A DNA stretch of 64,000 bases from UBA7672 sp965229115 (GCA_965229115.1 CBDDIR010000003.1:496001-560000), one strand, 5' to 3'; shown: positions 1 through 8,789, counted from the stretch's first letter. The notes: a model not told the origin generated them from the sequence alone. A program made the numbers and translations.

Positions 1-1
1 C

Positions 2-37
2 CGTCGCGGCGAGACAATCAAGGAGCTTGCGGCATGA
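2..37 (+). CDS. 3' end of an upstream gene, probably acetolactate synthase large subunit (partial)
   Basis: An open frame entering from the left edge ends in TGA at 35-37, giving a short C-terminal tail rich in Glu, Lys and Ala. The stop overlaps the ATG of ilvH as ATGA, which is typical of two coupled genes. In most proteobacteria the gene before ilvH is the catalytic subunit ilvB or ilvI, so that is the likely identity. Only 11 codons are visible, so the assignment rests on context alone. Confidence 0.4.
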   Translation, partial: RRGETIKELAA

Positions 38-624
38 ACCGCCCCACACGCCCCCGCGGACCGATCAAGAGCGGCGTCCGCGAAGACCCCGCCTCCGCCT
101 ATGACATGACGCCGTCGGACGAAGGCATTGAGCAGCGCACGCTGGCTTGCATCGTCGACAACGAGCCGGGCGTCCTCGCCCGCGTCGTCGGCCTGTTCTC
201 GGCCCGCGGCTACAACATCGAATCTCTCACGGTCGCCGAGATCGATCGCAACGCGCACCAGTCGCGCATCACGATCGTCACCTCGGGCACCAACCATGTG
301 CTCGAACAGATCGAGCAGCAGCTTCTTCGTCTCGTGCCTGTTGCGAAGGTCATCGACGTGACCAATTCCTCCGGCGGCATCGAGCGCGAACTCGCCCTCG
401 TGAAGGTGGCGGGCAAAGGCGATGCGCGCGTCGAATCCCTGCGCATCTCGGAAATCTTCCGCGCCCGCGTCATCGATACGACGAACGAAAGCTTCATCTT
501 CGAAGTCACCGGCGCGAGCCAGAAGATCGACCAGTTCGTCGAACTCATGCGCCCCCTTGGCCTCGTCGAAGTCTCGCGCACCGGCGTTCTCAGCATCCAA
601 CGGGGGAAGGAAAAGGCGGGATGA
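34..624 (+). CDS. ilvH: Acetolactate synthase small (regulatory) subunit
   Basis: Regulatory subunit of acetolactate synthase, the first common enzyme of valine, leucine and isoleucine synthesis; in this family it raises catalytic activity and carries valine feedback inhibition. The 196-residue product has an N-terminal ACT domain at about residues 35-105, with the family pattern DNEPGVLARVVGLFSARGYN followed by ITIV and the second-domain segment ERELALVKV. It is about 25-30 residues longer at the N terminus than enteric IlvH. The start is supported by an AAGGAG ribosome binding site at 20-25. Its stop overlaps the next start as ATGA, and ilvC lies one gene downstream, so this is part of an ilv cluster. 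Confidence 0.95.
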   Translation: MNRPTRPRGPIKSGVREDPASAYDMTPSDEGIEQRTLACIVDNEPGVLARVVGLFSARGYNIESLTVAEIDRNAHQSRITIVTSGTNHVLEQIEQQLLRLVPVAKVIDVTNSSGGIERELALVKVAGKGDARVESLRISEIFRARVIDTTNESFIFEVTGASQKIDQFVELMRPLGLVEVSRTGVLSIQRGKEKAG

Positions 625-1163
625 TCACCTTACGCAAGAAGGCGCCGTATCGCTACGCGTTCGCCGCGATGGTGGCGGCGCTTGCGGTGGCCTGCTCGGG
701 GCCGATCGGCGGCAGCGATGTGGCCGCACCGGCGTCCACGCCGCAGGCCACGCTCGACAGCGCGCTTCAGGCGGATCGTGATTTCGCAGCAGCAGTCGCC
801 AAGGATGGTCCGAAGGTCGCTTTCCGCGCCTGGTTCCATCCGACCGACAGCCAGTTCATCGACATGGGCAACCACTTCAAAGGCATCGACGCGATCGTCG
901 CGCCCTTCGAGCGGGCGCCGCCCGAGTTCACGCTCGGCTGGACGCCCGACAGCGGCGTCGCCTCCGCATCCGGCGACTTCGCCACCACGACCGGCCGCTA
1001 CGCCGTGAAGATGGCCGCGCAGACAATCCAGGAAGGCCGCTACATGACTTCCTGGCGCAAGGACGAAACCGGCGCCTGGAAAGTCGTCATGGACGCCACC
1101 ATCGCCGACCCACCAGCCTCCAACTTCCCCCCCGAACCCGACGCAAACGGCCGGCCGGGCTAG
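621..1163 (+). CDS. Lipoprotein with an NTF2/SnoaL-like (DUF4440-type) domain
   Basis: A 180-residue protein with a positively charged start (KKAPYR), a hydrophobic stretch and a lipobox-like end (LAVACSG), so it is probably a lipoprotein. The mature part resembles the NTF2/SnoaL fold proteins annotated as DUF4440: an early segment ALQADRDFAAAVAKDG, then a beta-rich half ending in a TSWRKDETGAWKVVMD pattern, which is characteristic. No catalytic residues can be assigned. The ATG overlaps the ilvH stop (ATGA), so it is translated from the ilv transcript although nothing suggests a role in amino acid synthesis. The substrate is unknown. Confidence 0.7.
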   Translation: MITLRKKAPYRYAFAAMVAALAVACSGPIGGSDVAAPASTPQATLDSALQADRDFAAAVAKDGPKVAFRAWFHPTDSQFIDMGNHFKGIDAIVAPFERAPPEFTLGWTPDSGVASASGDFATTTGRYAVKMAAQTIQEGRYMTSWRKDETGAWKVVMDATIADPPASNFPPEPDANGRPG

Positions 1164-1242
1164 GTATCGCGCTAAATCACGTTTTCAGTTTCCGACTAGG
1201 GCTGGTTCGCGTATGGACCCGCCAAATCCCAAGGTGAGTGAC

Positions 1243-2262
1243 ATGAAAGTCTATTACGAGAACGACGCCGACATCGGCATCATCCAGTCGAAAAAAGTCG
1301 CTGTTATTGGCTATGGCAGCCAGGGCCATGCCCACGCGCTCAACCTCCGCGAAAGCGGCGTAAAGGACCTCGTAGTTGGCCTCCAGCCGAACTCGGCTTC
1401 CAAGCCGAAGGCTGAACAGGAAGGCCTGAAAGTCGTCACGCCGACCGAAGCCGCCAAATGGGCCGACGTGATGATGATCCTCACGCCGGACGAGAAGCAG
1501 GCGGTGATGTACGCTAACGAGATCGAGCCGCACACCCGCAAGGGCCAGCACCTGATGTTCGGCCACGGCTTCAACATCCACTACGGCCTGATCAAGCCGC
1601 GCAAGGACATGGACGTGTCGCTCTCCGCGCCAAAGGGCCCGGGCCACACGCTGCGCAACCAGTATCAGCAAGGCCGCGGCCTGCCGGGCCTGATCGCCAT
1701 CGCACAAGACGCTTCGGGCACGGCCCAGGCTTGTGCGCTGTCCTACTCGCGCGCCATCGGCAACACCCGCGCCGGCGTCATCGAGACGACCTTCCGTGAA
1801 GAGACCGAGACGGATCTCTTCGGCGAACAGGCCGTGCTCTGCGGCGGTCTCGTCGAGCTCATCAAGGCCGGCTACGAAACGCTGGTTGAAGCCGGCTACG
1901 CGCCGGAGATGGCCTACTTCGAATGCCTGCACGAAGTGAAGCTGATCGTGGACCTGATCTACGAAGGCGGCATCGCCAACATGAACTACTCGATCTCGAA
2001 CACGGCCGAGTACGGCGAATACGTAACCGGCCCGCGCATCGTGACCTCGGAAACGAAGGCCGCGATGAAGAAGGTTCTGGAAGACATTCAGCAGGGCCGC
2101 TTCGCCCGTGACTGGGTGCTCGAGAACCAGGCCGGCGCGCCGTCCTTCCAGGCCATGCGTCACAAGATGAGCAGCCACCCGATCGAAGACGTGGGTGAGA
2201 AGCTGCGCGGCATGATGCAGTGGTCGAAGTCGAACCGCCTGGTCGACCGCAACCGCAACTAG
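1243..2262 (+). CDS. ilvC: Ketol-acid reductoisomerase (class I)
   Basis: Converts acetolactate or acetohydroxybutyrate to the dihydroxy acids of valine and isoleucine synthesis, using NADPH and Mg2+. The product is 339 residues, the normal length of class I enzymes. It starts with the family N terminus MKVYYENDADIG, followed by the Rossmann motif GYGSQGHAHALNLRESG, and has the metal-binding region with ETETDLFGEQ and CLHEVKLIVDL in the knotted C-terminal domain. I chose the ATG at 1243 over one at 1213 because it gives the conserved N terminus and has AAGGTGAG just upstream. It lies 79 bases after the lipoprotein gene, downstream of ilvH. Confidence 0.97.
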   Translation: MKVYYENDADIGIIQSKKVAVIGYGSQGHAHALNLRESGVKDLVVGLQPNSASKPKAEQEGLKVVTPTEAAKWADVMMILTPDEKQAVMYANEIEPHTRKGQHLMFGHGFNIHYGLIKPRKDMDVSLSAPKGPGHTLRNQYQQGRGLPGLIAIAQDASGTAQACALSYSRAIGNTRAGVIETTFREETETDLFGEQAVLCGGLVELIKAGYETLVEAGYAPEMAYFECLHEVKLIVDLIYEGGIANMNYSISNTAEYGEYVTGPRIVTSETKAAMKKVLEDIQQGRFARDWVLENQAGAPSFQAMRHKMSSHPIEDVGEKLRGMMQWSKSNRLVDRNRN

Positions 2263-2355
2263 AGCCGGATCGTCTGAGGTGGAATCGCCTACGGCGTTCC
2301 ACCGAGGGCGTGAATCCGACTCTCAGGCAAAAACTAAAGCGCGGCGCGCTTTAGT
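2263..2355. repeat. Compound palindromic element (REP/MITE-like) after ilvC
   Basis: Two strong dyads stand side by side. GGTGGAA (2278-2284) plus CGCC (2286-2289) pairs with GGCG and TTCCACC (2293-2303), and ACTAAAGCG (2333-2341) pairs perfectly with CGCTTTAGT (2347-2355). Outer arms AGCCGGAT and ATCCGACT are near-complementary, so 2263-2325 can fold on itself as a whole. There is no U-tract, so it is not a classic terminator. It overlaps the last codon of the convergent small gene. The layout looks like an interspersed palindromic repeat, but only one copy is seen here. Confidence 0.5.
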
Positions 2356-2602
2356 CGTAACGCGACCGCCTGCAATGGCAGGGCGGGTCAGAGGCCGGGA
2401 AGGATTCGTCCACCGTCTCGTCGACCGCGTCCCAGTCAGCAGGCGGGTTCGCCATGTTCTCAGGTCCCGCGTCGCGCACTGGCTGGAAAGCCCTGCGCGC
2501 GCGGCGCTCCTGAAGACCGATAGCGGCCAGGGCTGAAGCGCCCGCAAGGGCGGCAATCGAAACGCCTATCCAGGCGCTGGTTCGGGCTTGCTGCAAGTTC
2601 AT
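2351..2602 (-). CDS. Small single-span membrane protein, unknown function
   Basis: An 83-residue protein with one N-terminal membrane helix (about residues 11-30, AWIGVSIAALAGASALAAIG), a short basic stretch, and an acidic C-terminal segment WDAVDETVDESFPASDPP. This last motif (DEVDEAxDESFPASDPP-like) is a recurring tail in small alphaproteobacterial proteins of unknown function. The ATG at 2602 is preceded by AGGAGG at 2615-2620. It converges on ilvC and its last codon lies inside a palindromic element. No function can be assigned. Confidence 0.7.
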   Translation of the reverse strand: MNLQQARTSAWIGVSIAALAGASALAAIGLQERRARRAFQPVRDAGPENMANPPADWDAVDETVDESFPASDPPCHCRRSRYD

Positions 2603-2692
2603 CGGGCTATCGGACCTCCTCCGCTCATTCCAACCAACGGACATCCCGCTTCCGGGTTGCCTTGCCGGGCAGGGCAATACGAGAATGGCGTC

Positions 2693-3226
2693 ATGAGCTT
2701 TACCCACCGCCTCGCCACCGAAGCTGATCTGCCCGCCATCAAGGCCCTGATGGACGTCGCGATCGCCGAGCACCTGAAAGACTTCCTCGACCCCGCGCAG
2801 GTCGAACTGTCGAAGTCGATCATGGGGCTCGACACCCAGCTGATCGCCGACCGGACGTATTTCCTCGTTGAGGAGGATGGCCGGCTCGCGGGTTGCGGCG
2901 GCTGGTCCCGCCGCGCGACGCTCTATGGCGGCGATCACTCCACCTCCCAGCGCAACGCAGCCCTGCTCGACATGGCGAAGGACGCAGCCCGCATCCGCGC
3001 CATGTACACCCACCCGGACTTCAAGCGCCGGGGCGTAGGCCGCCTGATCCTCGACATCTGCGAGGGCGCGGCGCGCGAGGCAGGGTTCAAGTCGGTGGAG
3101 CTGATGGCCACCATGTCGGGCGAGCCGCTCTACCGGGCCTGCGGCTATCACGACATCCAGCGCATAGTCGCCGCCTCAAAAGACGGCATAGACGTGCCGG
3201 GCGTGCGGATGGGCAAGGCGATCTGA
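2693..3226 (+). CDS. GNAT family N-acetyltransferase
   Basis: A 177-residue acetyltransferase of the GNAT superfamily. The acetyl-CoA binding motif A is visible as HPDFKRRGVGRLILDICEGA (about residues 103-122), matching the R/Q-x-x-G-x-G/A pattern, with a preceding beta-strand segment (MYT) and the C-terminal AGFKSVELMAT and YRACGY segments typical of the fold. The acceptor substrate cannot be told from sequence. The start at 2693 gives the usual GNAT beginning (RLATEADLPAIKALM). It is 57 bases before the rhomboid gene on the same strand and may be co-transcribed. Confidence 0.9.
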   Translation: MSFTHRLATEADLPAIKALMDVAIAEHLKDFLDPAQVELSKSIMGLDTQLIADRTYFLVEEDGRLAGCGGWSRRATLYGGDHSTSQRNAALLDMAKDAARIRAMYTHPDFKRRGVGRLILDICEGAAREAGFKSVELMATMSGEPLYRACGYHDIQRIVAASKDGIDVPGVRMGKAI

Positions 3227-3282
3227 AGTCGTGTCCGGCCGAGGCAGTTGCTCCTGAAGCCCGCAGGCTCCATCTTGTAGCC

Positions 3283-3984
3283 ATGCCTTACGACGCCTCC
3301 GAAACGCCCCAGCAGCCAGAACGGCAGCCCATCTTCAACGCGCCGATCATTGTCGTCGTCATGGCGATCGTGCTGATCGGGCTCTACGCGGTGTACGCAT
3401 TTGCGCCGTATCAGGAGCAACAGTACGCGCTCTACGACTTCGCGCTCGCCCCTGAACGCTTCTGGGCGCCGGCTGGTTCGCCCAGCGTCTATCCCGATGT
3501 GATGGCCGGCCTGCTGACCCTGGTCTCGACCGCGCTGCTGCATGGCGACTGGATGCACGTCATCGTGAACTCGCTGATGCTGGTCGCTTTCGGCGCCCCC
3601 GTGGCCCGCACCCTGGGGCGGGGACCCACCGCCTGGGGCCTCTGGATGATCATCTTCATCGGCTCCGTCATCGCCGGCTCTGCCCTCTATCTGGCGATGG
3701 CCACGGTCAACACGCCGTTCGCCGTGGGCGCCTCGGGCGGCACATCAGGACTTGTTGCAGCTGCCTTCCTGCTCGACCCTTACGGTCTGAAGCGGAAGCT
3801 CTGGTCCCGCGAGTTCCTGGGAATGACTGTGGCCTTCGGCGTTGCCAACGCTGTCCTGACTTTGGTCGGTCCACAGCTTCTCGGAATGGGAATAGCTTGG
3901 GAAGCGCATCTGGGGGGCTATATTGCAGGGGCAGTCCTGATGGCCATGATCCCCGTAAAGGGCTACCGGCCATCTGCCGCGTAA
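3283..3984 (+). CDS. Rhomboid family intramembrane serine protease
   Basis: A 233-residue inner-membrane protein with about six membrane helices. The rhomboid signatures are intact: HGDWMHVIVN (residues 87-96) supplies the His and Asn of the oxyanion region, GASG at 149-152 supplies the nucleophile Ser151, and His209 in WEAHLGGYIAGA supplies the catalytic base. It is therefore probably an active protease cutting membrane helices of unknown substrates. The N-terminal 20 residues are soluble and polar. The gene follows a GNAT gene on the same strand. Confidence 0.9.
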   Translation: MPYDASETPQQPERQPIFNAPIIVVVMAIVLIGLYAVYAFAPYQEQQYALYDFALAPERFWAPAGSPSVYPDVMAGLLTLVSTALLHGDWMHVIVNSLMLVAFGAPVARTLGRGPTAWGLWMIIFIGSVIAGSALYLAMATVNTPFAVGASGGTSGLVAAAFLLDPYGLKRKLWSREFLGMTVAFGVANAVLTLVGPQLLGMGIAWEAHLGGYIAGAVLMAMIPVKGYRPSAA

Positions 3985-4105
3985 CGAACGGGAATCGTGG
4001 CGTTTTGGCGCCTGCCTCATTCGGGCCGCGTTCATGTGGGAACGCACTATATCGCCGGGTAGAGTTGGGCCGTTTGGTTGGGGCCCGCGCTTGAGGAGAC
4101 TGGAT

Positions 4106-4600
4106 ATGAGGCTTCTGGCAATCGCCGCGACGGCCCTGCTGGCTGTCTGCGCCGCCGGCGCAGATACGCTCAAGGACGGCGCGATCCAGGTGAAGCCTGG
4201 CAAGTGGAAGTGGAAGCAAGACACCAGCGTGATGGCGATCCCGATCAAGGAAGAAAACCTTGAATGCCTGATCCCGGAGAAGTCGCGCATCCTCCTGTCC
4301 AAGCTGGCGAGCGATCTGCAGAAGGGCTGCAAGGTCGACAACGTCATCCCGATTTCGGGCGGCTACTCGTTCAAGCTGATCTGCGAAGGCAAGACGACCG
4401 GCAAGGCGGACGCCACGCTGACGCACACGCCGACCTCAATGCAGATCCGCGCCAAGGGCTCGGCCAATCTCGGCCCGATCCCCGCCGGCTTCTCGATGAA
4501 TGCTGATGCGACCTACATGGGCGAATGCACCGCCGAAGAGGCCGCGAAAGAGAAAGAGCGCTGGCTCAAGAAGAATCCGGGCGGCGTCCCCGCGCAGTAG
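4106..4600 (+). CDS. DUF3617 family periplasmic protein
   Basis: A 164-residue exported protein with a signal peptide (MRLLAIAATALLAVCAAGA, cleavage near residue 20). The mature part follows the DUF3617 layout: an opening VKPGKWKWKQDTSV strand, then a CL..CK cysteine pair (LECLIPEK, LQKGCKVDN), then a CEGKTTGKADATLT segment and a final Cys in YMGECT. Several cysteines could form disulfides in the periplasm. The function of this family is not known. A GAGGAG sequence lies just before the ATG, and a strong terminator follows the gene. Confidence 0.8.
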   Translation: MRLLAIAATALLAVCAAGADTLKDGAIQVKPGKWKWKQDTSVMAIPIKEENLECLIPEKSRILLSKLASDLQKGCKVDNVIPISGGYSFKLICEGKTTGKADATLTHTPTSMQIRAKGSANLGPIPAGFSMNADATYMGECTAEEAAKEKERWLKKNPGGVPAQ

Positions 4601-4620
4601 GTTCACGCCCGACGAAAATG

Positions 4621-4652
4621 AAAACGCCCCGGAGCATCACTCCGGGGCGTTT
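4621..4652. terminator. Bidirectional intrinsic terminator
   Basis: A near-perfect inverted repeat: AAAACGCCCCGGAG (4621-4634), a five-base loop, and CTCCGGGGCGTTT (4640-4652). The arms begin with an A-run and end with a T-run, so the hairpin can stop transcription in both directions. It sits between the convergent DUF3617 gene and the outer-membrane protein gene. Confidence 0.9.
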
Positions 4653-4673
4653 GTCATTTCAGCATCTGAAAAA

Positions 4674-5345
4674 TCAGAACGCCCAGGTCAGACCCGCCTG
4701 CACAACGGGATAAACCTCGTAGTCGCTGATGTCGTCCTCAAGGCTCTGCGCCTCGAGCGCCAGCTGCTGGCGGAAGTTGGCGTCGTTCGACAGCGAACCG
4801 CCGGTCGACGTCATGCTGACTTCCGGCGAGCCGGTGAACATCGCGCCGGCGATGAACTTGAAGCCCATACCGGGGCTCGCGTTCTGGAAAGTCGTGTCCC
4901 AGCCAAGGCCAACGAACGGCGCCGTTTTCTTGAGGTCAGCATCCGCATTCAGCCGGCCGACTTGCGCGGGCGTGAAGGTCTGGTTGCCGACCTGCACGTT
5001 GCGCGTCGGCGTTGCATCGAGCTTCAGCGTCTTGTCGCCGAAATACGCGCCTGCGGAAACGATGAAGCTGTTCGAGAACGGACGGAAGTCGACGAACGCG
5101 CCCCACGTCGTCAGGTCGAGATCACCGTTGTAGTCGATGTCGCCATAGGTGTCGTCGACACCGTACTGGAAGTAGTTGTAGCCGCCGCGCAGCTGGATGG
5201 TCGGCGTGATCTGCGTTTGCGCTTCGAGCGTGCCGCCGGTGGTGCCGATGCTGCCGCCAACTGCGAACTGCGCTTGCGCCTGCGCTGCTTGCGCGCCGCA
5301 TCCGGCGCCAATCGCCAGGGCAGCCAGTGTCATTGCACGTCTCAT
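4674..5345 (-). CDS. Small outer-membrane beta-barrel protein
   Basis: A 223-residue protein with a signal peptide (MRRAMTLAALAIGAGCGAQAAQAQA) and a mature part made of alternating polar and aromatic strands (RGGYNYFQYGVDD, TWGAFVDFRPF, FIVSAGAYFGD, APFVGLGWDT, GFKFIAGAMFTG). The C terminus is VVQAGLTWAF, with the terminal Phe signal for BAM-dependent insertion. This fits an 8- to 10-stranded barrel. The ligand is unknown. The start at 5345 was chosen because GGGA lies six bases upstream; an in-frame ATG at 5357 is also possible. A terminator shared with the convergent gene follows. Confidence 0.8.
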   Translation of the reverse strand: MRRAMTLAALAIGAGCGAQAAQAQAQFAVGGSIGTTGGTLEAQTQITPTIQLRGGYNYFQYGVDDTYGDIDYNGDLDLTTWGAFVDFRPFSNSFIVSAGAYFGDKTLKLDATPTRNVQVGNQTFTPAQVGRLNADADLKKTAPFVGLGWDTTFQNASPGMGFKFIAGAMFTGSPEVSMTSTGGSLSNDANFRQQLALEAQSLEDDISDYEVYPVVQAGLTWAF

Positions 5346-5407
5346 GGGAATTCCCATTCCTGCTGTTGAACGTCGCAGGAGTCTGGAGGGGTTCGCCTAA
5401 GTGGGGG

Positions 5408-6334
5408 TTAATCCGCCAGCGGCGCTGTGCGCGCACTGTTCCGCCGGCTGCGCCAGGCGGACAGCATCACTGCAAAAACAATGACAAGCGCGCCGACCCA
5501 CACCTGCCAGCGTGGAACTTCGGCAAAGAAGAAATAGCCGAGCAGGGCGCTCCAGATCAGGGCGGTATATTCAGCAGCGGCAAGGCTTTGCGCCGGCGCC
5601 CGGGCATATGCCTGGGTCAGCAGGAACCACAGCAGGAACCCAGTCAGTCCGGCAAAAGCGAACAGCGGCAAATCTGTCGCAACGGGCGCTGCCCCCATCA
5701 GGAGGGCAGGCACGAGCAGGTAGAGCGCCGGGAACACATTGCCCAGGAAGGCGGTGACAATGGCATCGTCCCGCTGAGCGACCTGTCGCAGCAGCACGAT
5801 CGACAGCGCATAAAGCACTGACGCCGCAAAGCCCGACACGATGCCTTCCATGCGCCTCGCTGTATCGGCGGCCTCTGGCGCGCCTTGCACCGTGACGATC
5901 ACGCCGATGAATCCGATGACCAGCGAGATTGCAGCGATCGGTTGCATCCGTTCGCCGAGAATCCACCATGCCAGCGGCGCGATCATCAGCGGCGCGCAGA
6001 AGATCAGGACTGTTGCTTCCGTAATCGGAAGGATCGTCAGTGAGTGGAAGAACAGGACGGCCGATCCTGTCACCGCGATCGTACGTACGGCATGGCGGCG
6101 AAGGCCCGCAGCGTTCGGCAGCTTCCGCTTCATCGCCAGCACGGTAGCGCCAGAGAAGATCGTGCCGAACACATACCGCATCTCGGCAATCAGCACGGCC
6201 GAGTAAGCCGCGCCCAGATGCTTGATCAGCGCGTCGAGCACGCAGCCCATCATCACGCCGATCATCGCAAGCGCGAGCGGCGGAATGGGCAGCGGACGAG
6301 GAAGGACAGGCACGTCGGACATGCGCTCATCCAT
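5408..6334 (-). CDS. DMT superfamily (EamA) transporter
   Basis: A 308-residue inner-membrane protein with ten predicted helices in two EamA repeats, the normal size for the drug/metabolite transporter superfamily. Typical pieces are MGCVLDALIKHLG in helix 1, ITEATVLIFCAPLMIAPLAWWILGER at the end of repeat 1, and AAEYTALIWSALLGYFFFAEVP in repeat 2. Members export amino acids, metabolites or drugs, and the substrate cannot be predicted. ATG at 6334 was taken; a GTG at 6337 and an ATG at 6322 with a GGATGAG upstream are alternatives. Confidence 0.88.
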   Translation of the reverse strand: MDERMSDVPVLPRPLPIPPLALAMIGVMMGCVLDALIKHLGAAYSAVLIAEMRYVFGTIFSGATVLAMKRKLPNAAGLRRHAVRTIAVTGSAVLFFHSLTILPITEATVLIFCAPLMIAPLAWWILGERMQPIAAISLVIGFIGVIVTVQGAPEAADTARRMEGIVSGFAASVLYALSIVLLRQVAQRDDAIVTAFLGNVFPALYLLVPALLMGAAPVATDLPLFAFAGLTGFLLWFLLTQAYARAPAQSLAAAEYTALIWSALLGYFFFAEVPRWQVWVGALVIVFAVMLSAWRSRRNSARTAPLAD

Positions 6335-6524
6335 CACGGAGCAACGACAACCTCAACGACGGTTTGATGACCCATTCCGTTGGGGAAACTAAAATGGATT
6401 CAACAATCTTGCCTGCGTGCGACAATTTGGGCATCCTTTGCTCATCTTGCCGGGCGGGCCAAGCGCGATCCCAAGGGATTGCGGGGAAGTCGTCCAAATT
6501 CAAAACCCGTTGAGAGGACGACAC

Positions 6525-8717
6525 ATGAGCGACTTGTCGCTGTGGCTGCCCATCGTGGCAGGCTTTATCGCAGTAGGATACGGGGTCATCACGACCCAGC
6601 GACTCATGGCTCTGCCGACCGGCAGCGCCCGCATGCAGGAAATCGCAAAAGCAATTCAGGAAGGCGCAAACGCCTACCTCAACCGTCAGTACCGCACGAT
6701 CGGCATCATCGGCGCAGTCGTCGCTGTGCTTGTTGCAGTGGCCTTCCGCAACTGGCAGGCGCCCGTTGGCTTCCTGATCGGAGCCATCCTTTCAGGCGCG
6801 GCCGGCTATATCGGTATGAAGATTTCGGTGCAGGCCAACGTCCGCACCACTGAAGCCTCGTCGAAGGGCCTGGCACAGGGCCTTAGCGTTGCCTTCCAGT
6901 CCGGCGCCGTCACCGGCATGCTGGTGGTTGGCCTCGCGATCATTGGTCTTGGCGGCTACTACGCGCTGCTCACCGCAGGTCTTGGTCTCGAGCCGGGCGA
7001 CCGCACGGTTGTCGATGCGATGGTCGCGCTTGGCCTCGGCGCTTCGCTGATCTCGATCTTCGCGCGCCTTGGCGGCGGCATCTTCACCAAAGGCGCCGAC
7101 GTGGGCGGCGACATGGTGGGCAAGGTGGAAGCGGGCATCCCGGAGGATGATCCGCGCAACCCGGCCACGATCGCCGACAACGTGGGCGACAACGTCGGCG
7201 ACTGCGCTGGCATGGCGGCCGACCTGTTCGAAACCTACGCGGTGACCATAGTCGCCACGATGGTTCTCTCCTCGATCTCGTTCGCCGGCACGGCTGAGTC
7301 TGGCATGATGATGCTCCCGCTGCTTATCGCGGGCGTGTGCATCGTCACATCCATCATCGGCACGTTCTTCGTTCGCCTGTCGAAAGACTCGCGCAACGTG
7401 ATGGGCGCTCTCTACAAGGGCTTCATCGCCTCCGCAGTGCTGTCTGTTCCGGCGCTCTACGCGGCCATCTACCTCGCGCTCGGCGATCCGATGACGGCTT
7501 CGGTGACGATGTCGGATGCATCGGGAACGGCCATCCCCGCTATGAACCTGTTCTGGTGTGGTGTTGCTGGCCTGGTTGTCACTGGCCTCATCGTCTGGAT
7601 CACGGAATACTACACCGGCGTCGGCTATCGCCCGGTGCGGTCGATTGCCCAGGCGTCTGTTTCGGGCCACGGCACGAACGTGATCCAGGGTCTGGCCGTC
7701 TCGCTCGAAGCGTGCGCGGTTCCGGCCCTGATCATCATCGCCGGCATCATCTTCACCAACACGCTGGGCGGCCTGATCGGCATCGGCATCGCCGTCACCA
7801 CGATGCTGGCGCTCGCCGGCATGGTCGTGGCGCTCGACGCCTTCGGTCCTGTCACCGACAACGCCGGCGGCATCGCCGAAATGTCGGGCCTTGATGACTC
7901 GGTTCGTGAAACCACCGACACGCTCGACGCCGTCGGCAACACCACGAAAGCCGTCACCAAGGGCTACGCGATCGGTTCTGCCGGTCTCGGCGCACTGGTG
8001 CTGTTCGCTGCCTTCACGGCCGACCTGGAGTTCTTCTCCAGCAACGCCTCTGAAACGTCGCTGCTCTATGGCGTGACGGCCGACTTCTCGCTGTCCAACC
8101 CGTATGTGGTTGTCGGCCTGCTGTTCGGCGGTCTCCTGCCGTTCCTCTTCGGCGGCATGTCGATGATGGCGGTGGGTCGCGCGGCGCAAGCGGTGGTCGA
8201 GGAAGTCCGCCGTCAGTTCCGCGAGATCAAGGGCATCATGGACTACTCGGCCAAGCCTGATTACGGCAAAGCCGTCGACATGCTGACCCAGGCTGCGATC
8301 AAGGAAATGATCGTGCCCTCGCTCCTGCCGGTGCTGTCGCCCGTCCTCCTGTTCCTCGTCGTGTGGGGCATTGGCGGCATGATCGGCCTCGATCAGGCAG
8401 CTTCGATCAGCCAGGCTCTCTCGGCTGTTGGCGCGATGCTGATGGGTGTGATCGTCACCGGTCTCTTCGTCGCCATCTCGATGACCTCGGGCGGCGGCGC
8501 ATGGGATAACGCCAAGAAGTCGTTCGAAGACGGCTTCCGCGACAAGGACGGCGTCGTTCACAAGAAGGGTTCTGACGCTCACAAGGCGTCGGTGACCGGC
8601 GACACCGTCGGCGACCCCTACAAGGACACGGCGGGCCCCGCTGTGAACCCGATGATCAAGATCACCAACATTGTCGCGCTGCTCATGCTCGCGGCTCTGG
8701 CTGGCGGCGCTCACTAA
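6525..8717 (+). CDS. hppA: K+-insensitive membrane-bound proton-translocating pyrophosphatase
   Basis: A 730-residue integral membrane pump that hydrolyses pyrophosphate and moves protons out of the cytoplasm. It has the family signature DVGGDMVGKVEAGIPEDDPR followed by ADNVGDNVGDCAGMAADLFE, the acidic motifs that bind Mg-pyrophosphate, and a second DNAGGIAEMSG motif. The sequence GNTTKAVTKG carries Lys where K+-dependent enzymes have Ala, which marks the K+-independent subfamily. About 16 membrane helices fit the length. The start at 6525 gives the normal N terminus. A strong terminator follows. Confidence 0.97.
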   Translation: MSDLSLWLPIVAGFIAVGYGVITTQRLMALPTGSARMQEIAKAIQEGANAYLNRQYRTIGIIGAVVAVLVAVAFRNWQAPVGFLIGAILSGAAGYIGMKISVQANVRTTEASSKGLAQGLSVAFQSGAVTGMLVVGLAIIGLGGYYALLTAGLGLEPGDRTVVDAMVALGLGASLISIFARLGGGIFTKGADVGGDMVGKVEAGIPEDDPRNPATIADNVGDNVGDCAGMAADLFETYAVTIVATMVLSSISFAGTAESGMMMLPLLIAGVCIVTSIIGTFFVRLSKDSRNVMGALYKGFIASAVLSVPALYAAIYLALGDPMTASVTMSDASGTAIPAMNLFWCGVAGLVVTGLIVWITEYYTGVGYRPVRSIAQASVSGHGTNVIQGLAVSLEACAVPALIIIAGIIFTNTLGGLIGIGIAVTTMLALAGMVVALDAFGPVTDNAGGIAEMSGLDDSVRETTDTLDAVGNTTKAVTKGYAIGSAGLGALVLFAAFTADLEFFSSNASETSLLYGVTADFSLSNPYVVVGLLFGGLLPFLFGGMSMMAVGRAAQAVVEEVRRQFREIKGIMDYSAKPDYGKAVDMLTQAAIKEMIVPSLLPVLSPVLLFLVVWGIGGMIGLDQAASISQALSAVGAMLMGVIVTGLFVAISMTSGGGAWDNAKKSFEDGFRDKDGVVHKKGSDAHKASVTGDTVGDPYKDTAGPAVNPMIKITNIVALLMLAALAGGAH

Positions 8718-8740
8718 CCGGCGTTTGATCTGGAAAATGC

Positions 8741-8777
8741 AACGGGCCGCGGATCACTCCGCGGCCCGTTTGTTTTT
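8741..8777 (+). terminator. Intrinsic terminator of hppA
   Basis: AACGGGCCGCGGA (8741-8753) pairs with TCCGCGGCCCGTT (8758-8770) around a TCAC loop, followed by TGTTTTT. It lies 23 bases after the hppA stop and just before the convergent FMN reductase gene, so it may serve both. Confidence 0.92.
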
Positions 8778-8789
8778 CGCGTAACAGTC

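Noticed and set aside
1213..1242. Ten-codon longer start of ilvC
   Set aside because: The ATG at 1243 gives the conserved N terminus and has the better ribosome binding site.
6792..8714. 640-codon open frame opposite hppA
   Set aside because: Its product is a His/Asp/Arg-rich string with no domain; it mirrors the codon bias of hppA on the other strand.
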